Source of the DNA: Chloroflexota bacterium
GTDB lineage: Bacteria > Chloroflexota > Anaerolineae > Anaerolineales > Villigracilaceae
Assembly: GCA_016191985.1 (NCBI GenBank)
Contig: JACPVB010000242.1
Location: 1-10,880 of the forward strand
Direction: 5' to 3'
Length of the DNA stretch: 10,880 bases
Each line of letters opens with the position of its first letter. Within the stretch, counting starts at the first letter, position 1. The notes under the pieces were generated by a model. It saw only the letters and a program-made list of their open reading frames with translations, had not been told where the DNA came from and did not search any database. This document shows, in pieces, positions 1 to 7,209 of this stretch. The position numbers and the translations under genes are program-made.

Positions 1-1271
1 GATGGAAAAATGTGACGGCGTGTACCCCAGGTATCGCCAAAGAAACTCAATAGCAGGGTGACGGCTGCGATTGCAAGATACCAGAGCGCCAGCCACGTCC
101 AGGTGAGCAAGAATGTACTTCGATGCCTTAACGCGTTAATGGATAGCGAGATCAACAATAGCAAATCGATCAAGTAAACTGCTATCGTCTCTGGATGGAC
201 AATTTCACCAAGGATCAAAAGTATATCCCTGTGTTTGACGTTGGGCGTGTAGAAATACGGTTGGATAAAGCTGGACTTAAATTGGTACAACTGCTCCCAA
301 CTGGTTGTAGCTATAAAGCCTGGATGCGAAATCAGGAACAGGCCAAAAGCTTTTGGAGCGTTAATATCGGCCCATTCCTGGTAGCCGGGGGAGGATCGTT
401 CTGGCATCCCAAACCCCTTAAAATATTCAACACGCTGTGGATGAGGCCATATATATTCATCCAGCGAATTCATGAGGGGGGTTCGTGTGGCTCTCAGGCT
501 GTCTCTGGCCGACAAGAACCCGATCACAAAGAAGAGCATCAGAAACGCCGACGCTATTGTCAACGGTTTTGCACCCCTGAATTTTTTTAAGAGAAAGAGT
601 GGCGCAATCATGGCAAGGGTGGTTGCAACTGCGTACAGATGAACATCGCGGACAAATACCCATAGCAGGAAAATGATGAGCCAGACAGCAAGGAGCAAGC
701 GTTCGGATGTTGTACTGAATAGCCCTTCAGATTCCGATGCGCGGAATGCGATTTTTATCAGCATTGCAAAAGTAACCGCAAACATAGACAGGGAAAGTGA
801 CTCGGGGCTGAGAATACTATCCCATTCGGCAATTTGGGGCGTAAACCCAAAAAGGATTATGAGAACGATTATCGCTATTTTTGTATAGGGATTTTTAAGC
901 AGGCCGGCAATTGTCCACGCAAGAAATGCCCACCCAAACATGGCGAGGAAATTTTGCAACAGGACAATTTTATCGAAACACGGCTGAAAGTCACGATACT
1001 CTTCCTCTCCAGATGCGGGAGAGCTATATGCGGTGATGGGGCACTTCTTCTTATCATTCGCCACCTTGTAAAGCATGTTGGTGGTGAAAAGGCGCTGCCC
1101 TGCAAAGGATTTCCAGGATAAAACCGGCGACCTGGAGGAATCGATATAACTCACAGTCTCGGCGTTGCTTATGGAAAGCCGCAGGTTACCATACCAGTTT
1201 GCGCGCAACAAAATTGCCAAAGCCAGTATGAACAGGATGATAATGTTTGTGAAATTCCCTTTAAACTTCAT
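1..1271 (-). CDS. Polytopic membrane protein, possibly GT-C-like; 3' end lies outside the window
   Basis: An open frame runs from ATG at 1271 to the left edge (423 codons, no stop), so the C-terminus is missing. The start overlaps the last 11 nt of the upstream gene, which suggests translational coupling; the ribosome binding site is weak. Hydrophobic segments lie near residues 8-23, 104-124, 131-146, 158-175, 191-208, 212-229, 238-255, 362-380 and 387-411. Two soluble stretches are clear: residues 24-103, with Cys77 and Cys98 that could form a disulfide, and residues 256-350, rich in aromatics and prolines. The SPESLSLS segment at 155-162 and the GDTWGTRRH segment at 412-420 recall bacterial GT-C-type glycosyltransferase-like membrane proteins with extracytoplasmic loops. 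That likeness is from memory of the fold class. I do not recognise a family, and no catalytic DD or DE pair is obvious near the N-terminus. The gene is secure, the function open. Confidence 0.82.
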   Translation of the reverse strand, partial: MKFKGNFTNIIILFILALAILLRANWYGNLRLSISNAETVSYIDSSRSPVLSWKSFAGQRLFTTNMLYKVANDKKKCPITAYSSPASGEEEYRDFQPCFDKIVLLQNFLAMFGWAFLAWTIAGLLKNPYTKIAIIVLIILFGFTPQIAEWDSILSPESLSLSMFAVTFAMLIKIAFRASESEGLFSTTSERLLLAVWLIIFLLWVFVRDVHLYAVATTLAMIAPLFLLKKFRGAKPLTIASAFLMLFFVIGFLSARDSLRATRTPLMNSLDEYIWPHPQRVEYFKGFGMPERSSPGYQEWADINAPKAFGLFLISHPGFIATTSWEQLYQFKSSFIQPYFYTPNVKHRDILLILGEIVHPETIAVYLIDLLLLISLSINALRHRSTFLLTWTWLALWYLAIAAVTLLLSFFGDTWGTRRHIFP

Positions 1272-1968
1272 TCCGATTTTGCCCGAATAAGTCATTTATT
1301 TGAATTGCGCTGGTGGATGATAAAACCCTCTCCCTGGATTTGCTGCGCATGAACTCCTTGAGCTGTTTCAACTTCATGGCAGGAATGGGTGAATCGCCCG
1401 CTTCCAACTCGACCTCGTCATGGGTGAAGACCAAAACGGGTTTGATCTCAGGGATGGCTGATTCTTCCATATTCTTTTTGAGAAACTTCTTTAATTGGTA
1501 AACGTCATTCTCCGCATCGATGTCCGGGCGGCCAATCCCTTCCTGACCGAAGATTCGTAAATAGCCTTGCAAAATACCGCCGCCTCTGATCTTCCAGCGG
1601 TTCTTTTCAAAGTGAACTTTTCCTTTTTGAGGATAGGGCAACAGCACCCAAAGCCCGGACGGCCCAACCAGTAAATGCGAAACTGGCGTTGAATAATGGT
1701 ACAGGGAAAATTCGCTGTGCAGACCTTTTAATCCGCTGTCAAATTTTTCATCGGGGCGGGGCGAGCGTCCCCAGCGGCTGCCCATATACATCCCGATCTG
1801 GGTCATGACGAAACCGATCAAAAGGCAGATGAGAGAATACGTAAAATACTCCGGCTTGTTAAATGAGATATACATTCCAGCGGCGAGCACAACCAGCGCG
1901 CCAATGCTCATCCATTGACCGATGATGCCGTTTCGTTTGATAAGTTTTTCGTTCTTGATGATTTTCAT
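1261..1968 (-). CDS. Small membrane protein with a degenerate NERD-like domain
   Basis: 235 residues. Two membrane helices lie at about 18-36 and 42-62, preceded by a Lys-rich N-terminus. The cytoplasmic part has a stretch at about 79-125 that resembles the core of NERD (nuclease-related) domains: a GL..L hydrophobic start, a HLLVGPSGLWVL strand pair at 98-109 and a following Gly-Lys-Val strand. In genuine NERD domains the last strand carries an acidic residue and a lysine as part of a nuclease-like site; here that place reads LLPYPQKGK (109-117) and lacks the acidic residue, so nuclease activity is doubtful. A basic patch rich in Gly follows (121-147). The gene lies 82 nt after plsX and overlaps the next gene by 11 nt. 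A possible Shine-Dalgarno AGAGG lies about 11 nt before the ATG. Gene call is firm; the domain call is a likeness, not a proven homology. Confidence 0.75.
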   Translation of the reverse strand: MKIIKNEKLIKRNGIIGQWMSIGALVVLAAGMYISFNKPEYFTYSLICLLIGFVMTQIGMYMGSRWGRSPRPDEKFDSGLKGLHSEFSLYHYSTPVSHLLVGPSGLWVLLPYPQKGKVHFEKNRWKIRGGGILQGYLRIFGQEGIGRPDIDAENDVYQLKKFLKKNMEESAIPEIKPVLVFTHDEVELEAGDSPIPAMKLKQLKEFMRSKSRERVLSSTSAIQINDLFGQNRNEV

Positions 1969-2050
1969 GTTTAAATTTTGCCTCTTATTTCATAAATTAC
2001 CAAACCTGTTTGAAGAAATCCTGAGTAAGCCATGGCTCAGGTTCAGGTAT

Positions 2051-3073
2051 TTATTCCGCGCTCCGTAAACTCGCTTCGATTGCGGATTTCATGGCATCCA
2101 ATACGTTTACATCCACGGCGTGTTTTGCCACGCGCACCGCATTTTTGATGGCAATTGCATCCGAGCGCCCGTGGCCGATGAATACAAGCCCATTCACGCC
2201 AAGCATGGGAGCCGCACCCTGTTCACTGGGATCGAGCAATTTTTTGATCTCGCCGAGCGCTGGCTTCACAAGCAGGCCGCCAACTTTGGTGATGATGCTT
2301 CCGTTTTTGATAATCTCGCGGATTTTGTCCGTGATCAACTTGGCAACCGCCTCGGATGATTTAAGCATGACGTTGCCTGTAAATCCGTCTGTGACTGCCA
2401 CATCCACTTTGCCGCCGATCACTTCCTTGCCTTCCACGTTGCCAAAATAATTCAATTTTGAAGCCTTGAACAAGGGTGTGGCCGCCTTCACCAATTCATT
2501 GCCCTTTCCTTCCTCCTCGCCGTTGGAGACCAAACCTACTTTTGGATTTTTAACGCCACGCACTTTTTCAGCATAAATGCTCCCAAGAATTCCAAATTGA
2601 TAAAGATTCTCCGGCTTACAATCGGGGTTTGCGCCAATATCGAGCACCACACACGTGCCTGTGGCTGTGGGGAAAATCGGCGCAAGGGCGGGACGGTCCA
2701 CGCCGCGGATGCGCCCCAGCCTGAACAATGCGGTTACCATCCCCGCGCCGGTGTTTCCCGCGCTCACGAAGGCATCCGCTTCACCGTTCTTCACGAGATC
2801 GATGCCAACAGCCATCGAATTTTTTGCATCTTTTGCGCGCGCCTTCAAAACAAGGTTTTCACCCTTATCTTCCATAGTCAGCATTTCCGGCGCGTGGACA
2901 ATGCGGATCTTCAAACCGTCTGTATTTTGTGAGTCAAGCACGGGTTTTATAAGCGCCTCGTCACCGACCAGTACAATCTCCGCGCCAAATTCACGGGCCG
3001 CAAGCACGGCACCCTCCACATCGGGCACGGGGTAATTATCGCTTCCCATTGCATCTACTACGATTCGAGCCAT
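2051..3073 (-). CDS. plsX: Phosphate acyltransferase PlsX
   Basis: 340 residues, the usual length of PlsX, which converts acyl-ACP and phosphate to acyl phosphate for the PlsY step of phosphatidic acid synthesis; it acts at the inner face of the membrane. Family hallmarks are visible in order: N-terminal VDAMGSDNYP (6-15), SAGNTGA (104-110), LDIGAN (144-149), NGEEEGKGNEL (184-194), DGFTGNVMLK (229-238) and the C-terminal GVNGLVFIGHGRSD (292-305). The start is fixed by AAGGAG five bases before the ATG. It overlaps the end of the upstream kinase gene by 16 nt, so the two are probably co-transcribed and coupled. The usual partners (fabH, fabD, acpP, rpmF) are not next to it here. I see no truncation or missing motif. 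Confidence 0.96.
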   Translation of the reverse strand: MARIVVDAMGSDNYPVPDVEGAVLAAREFGAEIVLVGDEALIKPVLDSQNTDGLKIRIVHAPEMLTMEDKGENLVLKARAKDAKNSMAVGIDLVKNGEADAFVSAGNTGAGMVTALFRLGRIRGVDRPALAPIFPTATGTCVVLDIGANPDCKPENLYQFGILGSIYAEKVRGVKNPKVGLVSNGEEEGKGNELVKAATPLFKASKLNYFGNVEGKEVIGGKVDVAVTDGFTGNVMLKSSEAVAKLITDKIREIIKNGSIITKVGGLLVKPALGEIKKLLDPSEQGAAPMLGVNGLVFIGHGRSDAIAIKNAVRVAKHAVDVNVLDAMKSAIEASLRSAE

Positions 3074-4404
3074 GACGTCTCCTTATCATTTTGATTTTTA
3101 AGAGTAAAGAAAAAGGTCGAGCCTTTCCCGATCTCTGATTCTACCCAAATCCTGCCGCCGTGCACCTCGATGATTCTTTTTACCAGCCCAAGCCCAATTC
3201 CAGTGCCTTCCGTACTTGTATCGAGTTTGCTAAACAACCCAAAGATTTGCTCATGATATTGCGGGCTGATCCCCATTCCATTATCTTTTACAAAAAATAC
3301 GGCTTCAGCGTGGCCCTGGTCACAACCGATCTGGATTCTTGGGTTTGCCTGCTTCCCCATGAACTTGACCGCATTGGTTAATAAATTTTGTAAAACTTGA
3401 ACCATGCGAGCCTCATCCACGTGCACGAGCGGGAATTCCCTTTCGATCTCGAGTTGAACATGCTGGGTTTTGAACAAGCCTTCAGCCCGATTGACAGCTT
3501 CAGAGACGATCTTCGCAAACGGGACATCTGTCGGCGGATTCGTGAAGCGGCCTACTCTCGAAAGATCCAATATCTCATCCACGAGAGTTCCCATCTTTTG
3601 CGCAGCTTTGTTAATTTGCGTAACGCTCCTGCCGATTTGTTCCTTGTTTCCAGAAAGCGCGTCCCGCTCCAGAAATCCCAGGAATCCTGCAATGGTAATC
3701 AGCGGCGTTTTCAGGTCATGTGAAACGGTAATCGCGAACCGATCAAGCTCCTGATTTTTTAATTTCAACTGGCGGATCAACTCTTCGCGCGCCAGTTCCG
3801 CCTTTTCACGTTCTTCAACCTCCTCCTGAATGCGCCGAAGGTTGTCATAAATATTTTTAGCCAAAAGGTAGATGGCATTGCTCGCAACCAGAATGATGGC
3901 GCTTGCGTAAAAAAGATCCACCACAGAACTGGTTGTAGGGAGATCGGGGTCATAATATTCAAGAAGATCGCCGAACACCAGCCACCCCAGGCATAGAATA
4001 ATCAGCCCCGTCATATATGGAATGACTCTGCCTCTTAAAATCAGACCTGCAACGATCATAATTACCGGATAGCCGATAAGCGCTACGTCGTAAACTCCGG
4101 CCCCGATGGTAGCCAGATACGTTATCAGCAGGATCGTCGTAACCGCAAGGATGGCGCTTGGACGGGAAACCATTCCCTTTTTGATATATTGGATCGAGAT
4201 CAAGATTGGAATTGCGCCAAACAGGACAATGATCGTTTCGGTGAACTTCCCTGCAATTAATTTAACAATACCAAATGTAAATAAAATCAAGAGGGATGAC
4301 CTGGCAACCCATTGCAGCGTTTCCATGATCTGCTTTTCATCGCCGCGATGAGGTCTTCTTAATAAAGTGGAGAGTGGTTCGTTGTAAACAGGCTTGTTTG
4401 GCAT
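3058..4404 (-). CDS. Membrane sensor histidine kinase (six helices, HisKA-HATPase)
   Basis: 448 residues. After a charged N-terminus, six hydrophobic helices lie near 34-51, 56-73, 83-101, 107-123, 129-147 and 161-182, with almost no extracytoplasmic domain, so the signal may be sensed in or near the membrane. A charged coiled-coil stretch (about 185-222, rich in Glu, Arg, Lys) links to the HisKA domain, whose phospho-acceptor is His229 in SHDLKTP. The HATPase domain shows the N box (Asn340, Asn344), the G1 box DNGMGI (374-379) and the G2 box GTGIGLGL (400-407). No receiver or PAS domain is present and no response regulator gene is in the window. An AAGGTG-like ribosome site precedes the ATG. 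It leads the minus-strand block with plsX and two membrane protein genes. Kinase assignment is firm; the signal and partner are unknown. Confidence 0.94.
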   Translation of the reverse strand: MPNKPVYNEPLSTLLRRPHRGDEKQIMETLQWVARSSLLILFTFGIVKLIAGKFTETIIVLFGAIPILISIQYIKKGMVSRPSAILAVTTILLITYLATIGAGVYDVALIGYPVIMIVAGLILRGRVIPYMTGLIILCLGWLVFGDLLEYYDPDLPTTSSVVDLFYASAIILVASNAIYLLAKNIYDNLRRIQEEVEEREKAELAREELIRQLKLKNQELDRFAITVSHDLKTPLITIAGFLGFLERDALSGNKEQIGRSVTQINKAAQKMGTLVDEILDLSRVGRFTNPPTDVPFAKIVSEAVNRAEGLFKTQHVQLEIEREFPLVHVDEARMVQVLQNLLTNAVKFMGKQANPRIQIGCDQGHAEAVFFVKDNGMGISPQYHEQIFGLFSKLDTSTEGTGIGLGLVKRIIEVHGGRIWVESEIGKGSTFFFTLKNQNDKETSWLES

Positions 4405-4481
4405 GGGTCACCTTCAAATTCGAACCATTAATTGCGTTGCCGCCAGCCGGATCAACCGCCAGCTTTTAATAAATGTCTTGC

Positions 4482-4509
4482 TTGACAGGAAAAGCAAGCC
4501 GATTATAAT
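4482..4509 (+). promoter_or_regulatory. Sigma-70-type promoter of the tRNA-Leu gene
   Basis: A perfect -35 box TTGACA (4482-4487) and a perfect -10 box TATAAT (4504-4509) are separated by 16 nt. The expected start of transcription near 4516 lies about seven bases before the mature tRNA 5' end. A 7-bp inverted repeat (CTTGCTT at 4477-4483, AAGCAAG at 4492-4498) straddles the -35 box. Confidence 0.85.
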
Positions 4510-4522
4510 ACGCCCTGTTCTG

Positions 4523-4604
4523 GCGCTGGTGCTGGAATTGGCAGACAGGCACGCTTGAGGTGCGTGTGTCGTAAGACGTGGAGGTTCAAGTCCTCTCCAG
4601 CGCA
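4523..4604 (+). tRNA. tRNA-Leu, anticodon GAG
   Basis: The 82-nt sequence folds as a class II tRNA. The acceptor stem GCGCTGG (4523-4529) pairs fully with CCAGCGC (4597-4603), followed by discriminator A4604. The D arm keeps the AATTGG loop. The anticodon stem CACGC/GCGTG is perfect and its loop TTGAGGT gives anticodon GAG, reading CUC and CUU leucine codons. A long variable arm (TGTC, loop GTAA, GACG) and discriminator A are typical of tRNA-Leu. The T loop is TTCAAGT with a five-pair stem, one pair being G-T. The 3' CCA is not encoded (next bases are CAA), so it must be added by the CCA-adding enzyme. Confidence 0.96.
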
Positions 4605-4606
4605 CA

Positions 4607-4640
4607 AAACATCCCCGCATAGTTTCGGGGATGTTTTATT
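4607..4640 (+). terminator. Rho-independent terminator of the tRNA-Leu gene
   Basis: An 11-bp perfect stem (4607-4617 with 4626-4636) with an 8-nt loop is followed by a T-rich run (TTTTATTT). It begins two bases after the tRNA 3' end. The arms are A-rich at the 5' foot, so weak use from the minus strand is conceivable. Confidence 0.85.
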
Positions 4641-4673
4641 TCCGGGCCTGGGTGATTGCAGACGAGAATAAGA

Positions 4674-4691
4674 ACCCGCTTCACAGCGGGC
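4674..4691 (-). terminator. Possible terminator of the soluble histidine kinase gene
   Basis: On the minus strand, 25 nt past the kinase stop codon, a GC-rich hairpin (CCCGCT/AGCGGG, 4-nt loop, plus one G-T pair) is followed by a T-rich stretch TTCTTATTCT. The stem is short and the T-run interrupted, so this is a moderate candidate. Confidence 0.5.
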
Positions 4692-4715
4692 CTTGAGCTG
4701 GTTGCGCCAAGGGAA

Positions 4716-6362
4716 CTATTCCCCATCTGTTGGTTTCCTTCCGCCAACCTGCTCTACGAAAGGAGATGCTCCTGGAAGGGTGAAAAAGAAGGTAGACCCT
4801 TTGCCCTTCCCTTCCGATTCCGCCCACGCCCTGCCGCCATGGAATTCTATAATACGTTTGACAAGAGCCAGGCCGATTCCAGTTCCCTCGGTTTCGGCAT
4901 TCAGTTTTTCGAATAAACCAAAAACCCGCTCGGTAAACCCCTCCTCGATGCCAATTCCATTATCACGCACAAAATAGATTCCCTCCCCATGATTTGAAAA
5001 CATACCGATCTCAATAACGGGGTTGGGTTGGCTTCCCATGAACTTGGCTGAATTATCCACAAGGTTTTGAATGACCTGAACCAGGCGGGCGCGGTCAACA
5101 TGAACAACGGGCAGATTCTTTTCAATTTTTATCTTGATGTTGTTTGTCATCAAACGACCCTGCAAAAGCCTGACAGCATCTTCGGCAATTTCGCCCAAAA
5201 CGGCATCCACCTTTTTGTTGACAAACCTTCCGACGCGTGAAAGTTCAAGCAATTCATTCAACAGCCTCTGCATTTTGAGCACCGCATCCGTAACGCGTTG
5301 GATATCCTTTTTTGCGGCGGTTGTGTTTCCGCTCTCGATATCCTTTTCAAGATAACCGATAAATCCTCCGATGGTGATGAGAGGTGCTTTTAGATCGTGG
5401 GAGGCTGTATAGGTGAACCTCTCCAGTTCGTTGTTTTTATTTTGCAGCTCAACGAGCAGCTTTTCCATCTTTGTAATGTCATACAACGAATACAGCAGGC
5501 ATTCTTCGCGGTTGATTGTAATGGGCGCGGTGGAAACAAGCGCCACCCCAATGTCACCTGATTTGTGCCTGAACCTTGCCTTGAACTCACGAATCAGCCC
5601 CTGTTTTTTAATCAACTTGTTGTGGCGTGAATGTTCTTCTTCGTCTGCCCACAATCTCAATTCACTTGCTTTGCGATTGATCAGCTCTTCTCTTGAATAC
5701 CCAAAGTGATCGCAAAACGCCTGGTTTACGTCAAGGATGGTCCTGTTTGAATCCCGGCCAATTGTCATGGGAATCAACGTGTTGTGAAAGGTTGTATGGA
5801 ACTTCTTTTCAGAGGCTCGCAAGGCTTCATCTGTTTGCTGTCGTTTAATGGCCGCCCCCAACATGCCGGCCGCCGCCTGCATGGCATCCACTTCCACCTG
5901 CGACCAGGGCATCTCGCGTACACAATCGTCAAAGCCGATCACGCCCCAGAAGCTGCCATCCACAAAAATGGGGACATCCAGAAGGGTCTTGATCTCCAGG
6001 CGGCTGAGCGTGTTCGTCCAATTGGAGGGAAATATTTTTGTCGTGTCGTAAAACGGTTTCCCCCGGCTTAATTTTTGATACCATGCTGCCAGTCCATCTT
6101 CAAGCAGGGGGACATTCTGAAAATCAGGGTTATCGATTTCCACTTTCTGTCCCACTCCAACCCATTCATAGCTCTGGCTTGTTACAAGCTGTTGATTTTC
6201 GTCCAGATGATTTTCGAATAAATACGCATGGCTCGCGTTCGTTGCTTCGCCCAGTAATCTCAATAGCTCGTTTATTTCGGTTCGCCAGTCGGGCGCTTCC
6301 AGCAGTTTTAATGCCGATTGTGCGATGGCACTTAGAAGGGCATCGCTTTTGTTGTTATTCAT
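4716..6362 (-). CDS. Soluble sensor histidine kinase, GAF-PAS-HisKA-HATPase
   Basis: 548 residues with no membrane helix or signal peptide. A GAF domain spans about 25-172 (its DVPIFVDGSFWGVIGFDD strands at 129-146 are typical). A PAS domain spans about 185-297 (DVNQAFCDHFGYSREEL at 211-227 is the usual PAS helix region). HisKA has phospho-acceptor His322 in SHDLKAP, and HATPase carries the N box (Asn433, Asn437), G1 box DNGIGI (467-472) and G2 box GTGIGLAL (493-500). From the linker onward it is closely similar to the kinase at 3058-4404, sharing for instance VGRF after the H box and an almost matching stretch around the N box. The C-terminal tail of about 20 residues is Gly/Pro-rich. AAGG lies seven bases before the ATG. 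No cognate regulator is nearby. Ligand of the GAF and PAS domains cannot be told from the sequence. Confidence 0.95.
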   Translation of the reverse strand: MNNNKSDALLSAIAQSALKLLEAPDWRTEINELLRLLGEATNASHAYLFENHLDENQQLVTSQSYEWVGVGQKVEIDNPDFQNVPLLEDGLAAWYQKLSRGKPFYDTTKIFPSNWTNTLSRLEIKTLLDVPIFVDGSFWGVIGFDDCVREMPWSQVEVDAMQAAAGMLGAAIKRQQTDEALRASEKKFHTTFHNTLIPMTIGRDSNRTILDVNQAFCDHFGYSREELINRKASELRLWADEEEHSRHNKLIKKQGLIREFKARFRHKSGDIGVALVSTAPITINREECLLYSLYDITKMEKLLVELQNKNNELERFTYTASHDLKAPLITIGGFIGYLEKDIESGNTTAAKKDIQRVTDAVLKMQRLLNELLELSRVGRFVNKKVDAVLGEIAEDAVRLLQGRLMTNNIKIKIEKNLPVVHVDRARLVQVIQNLVDNSAKFMGSQPNPVIEIGMFSNHGEGIYFVRDNGIGIEEGFTERVFGLFEKLNAETEGTGIGLALVKRIIEFHGGRAWAESEGKGKGSTFFFTLPGASPFVEQVGGRKPTDGE

Positions 6363-6404
6363 TTATGTGCCTTATCAATAAATTGTGGTGCTGAATTGGA
6401 ATAA

Positions 6405-6434
6405 AAAATCTCCGTCAGTACTGGCGGAGATTTT
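6405..6434 (-). terminator. Strong rho-independent terminator after the DDAH gene
   Basis: A 13-bp stem (10 perfect outer pairs 6405-6414 with 6425-6434, then three inner pairs including one G-T) closes on a GTAC loop. On the minus strand it ends in a run of six T. It starts 13 nt after the DDAH stop codon and so closes the transporter operon; it also insulates the kinase gene beginning at 6362. Confidence 0.88.
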
Positions 6435-6447
6435 AACCGAAATAAAG

Positions 6448-7209
6448 TCATTCGATGATCAGGCTGCAGCAGGTGACGGCTCCCTCCGCCTTTGCCAGTT
6501 CATCCAGGTTGACATTGACGATTCGGAAGCCTTTTTGCTCGAGTTTCTCTTGCGTTTTGGGAAATGCGGTTGGGTAGATGATGGAATCTTTGACCGGGAG
6601 ACAGTTGGCTGCAAAAGGCTCAGTCGGGTCGACTTCGATCAACTCGTACCCCTCAAAGTGTGCAGGGTCAACCCACTTTTTGTTGATTAACAGCGTTTTG
6701 TCATCAACCCGTGTGACCGCTGTTTTTAAATGCAGGCAATCCGTTAATTCAACGCCGGTAATTTTATAACCGTAGTTATCCAGCAGGTTTTGTAGTTGAG
6801 TAACTGCCTCCATCGTGCTGCGCATGGATAAACCAACGTAAATGTTTTTTCCAAGCACAAGCACATCGCCGCCATCGACGGTTGCGGGTGCGGTGACATG
6901 CACGAGCGGGCGGTGGGCGGATAATGCCTGGATGATGGATTCTGTTTCAGGTTTACGAGAATCAGCCCCGGGTCGGGTAATGACCGCTACTTCTGGCAAA
7001 ATAAAAGCAGTATCTTCCACAAAAACCGAATCGGGCAAATCCGGCTCTTCGGGCAATTCAATCACCTGACAGCCGATTTTTGCAAGCGCCTGAACGTACT
7101 CGTGATGCTGTATGCGTGCGATGGTTACATCAATAGGCGTGCGCTCGATATGGGTGATTTCGCATTCGTTGAATCTGGAGCTGACTTCGCGCGTGACGGC
7201 AATGACCAT
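6448..7209 (-). CDS. DDAH-family amidinohydrolase (dimethylarginine dimethylaminohydrolase-like)
   Basis: 253 residues, the size of bacterial DDAH, a pentein-fold enzyme that hydrolyses N-omega-methylated arginine to citrulline and a methylamine. Visible family marks are DSVFVEDTA (60-68) with the acidic pair Glu65-Asp66, VDGGDVL (111-117), the catalytic histidine in LHLKTAV (His160) and the C-terminal AVTCCSLI (244-251), where Cys247 or Cys248 is the nucleophile; by analogy with mammalian DDAH1, which also has a CCS motif, I favour Cys248. Arginine deiminases are longer (about 400 residues) and do not end this way. The start codon shares one base with the stop of the ABC ATPase gene (TAATG), so translation is coupled. 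A terminator follows directly. Close relatives may act on arginine derivatives other than dimethylarginine, so the exact substrate is open. Cytoplasmic. Confidence 0.88.
   Translation of the reverse strand: MVIAVTREVSSRFNECEITHIERTPIDVTIARIQHHEYVQALAKIGCQVIELPEEPDLPDSVFVEDTAFILPEVAVITRPGADSRKPETESIIQALSAHRPLVHVTAPATVDGGDVLVLGKNIYVGLSMRSTMEAVTQLQNLLDNYGYKITGVELTDCLHLKTAVTRVDDKTLLINKKWVDPAHFEGYELIEVDPTEPFAANCLPVKDSIIYPTAFPKTQEKLEQKGFRIVNVNLDELAKAEGAVTCCSLIIE

Noticed and set aside
195..590. Plus-strand open frame near the left edge
   Set aside because: The minus strand here is continuously open and encodes a coherent polytopic membrane protein; the plus-strand translation has no such pattern.
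2020..2041. CCTGAG/CTCAGG inverted repeat between plsX and the NERD-like gene as a terminator
   Set aside because: Only six pairs with a 10-nt loop and no proper T-run on the minus strand; too weak to call.
4440..4463. Direct repeat CCGCCAGC, twice with 16-nt spacing, upstream of the membrane kinase
   Set aside because: Only two copies of 8 bases, not aligned with a convincing promoter; may be chance.
4414..4620. Minus-strand open frame across the tRNA-Leu gene
   Set aside because: It lies over a tRNA with a full fold, promoter and terminator, and has no domain.
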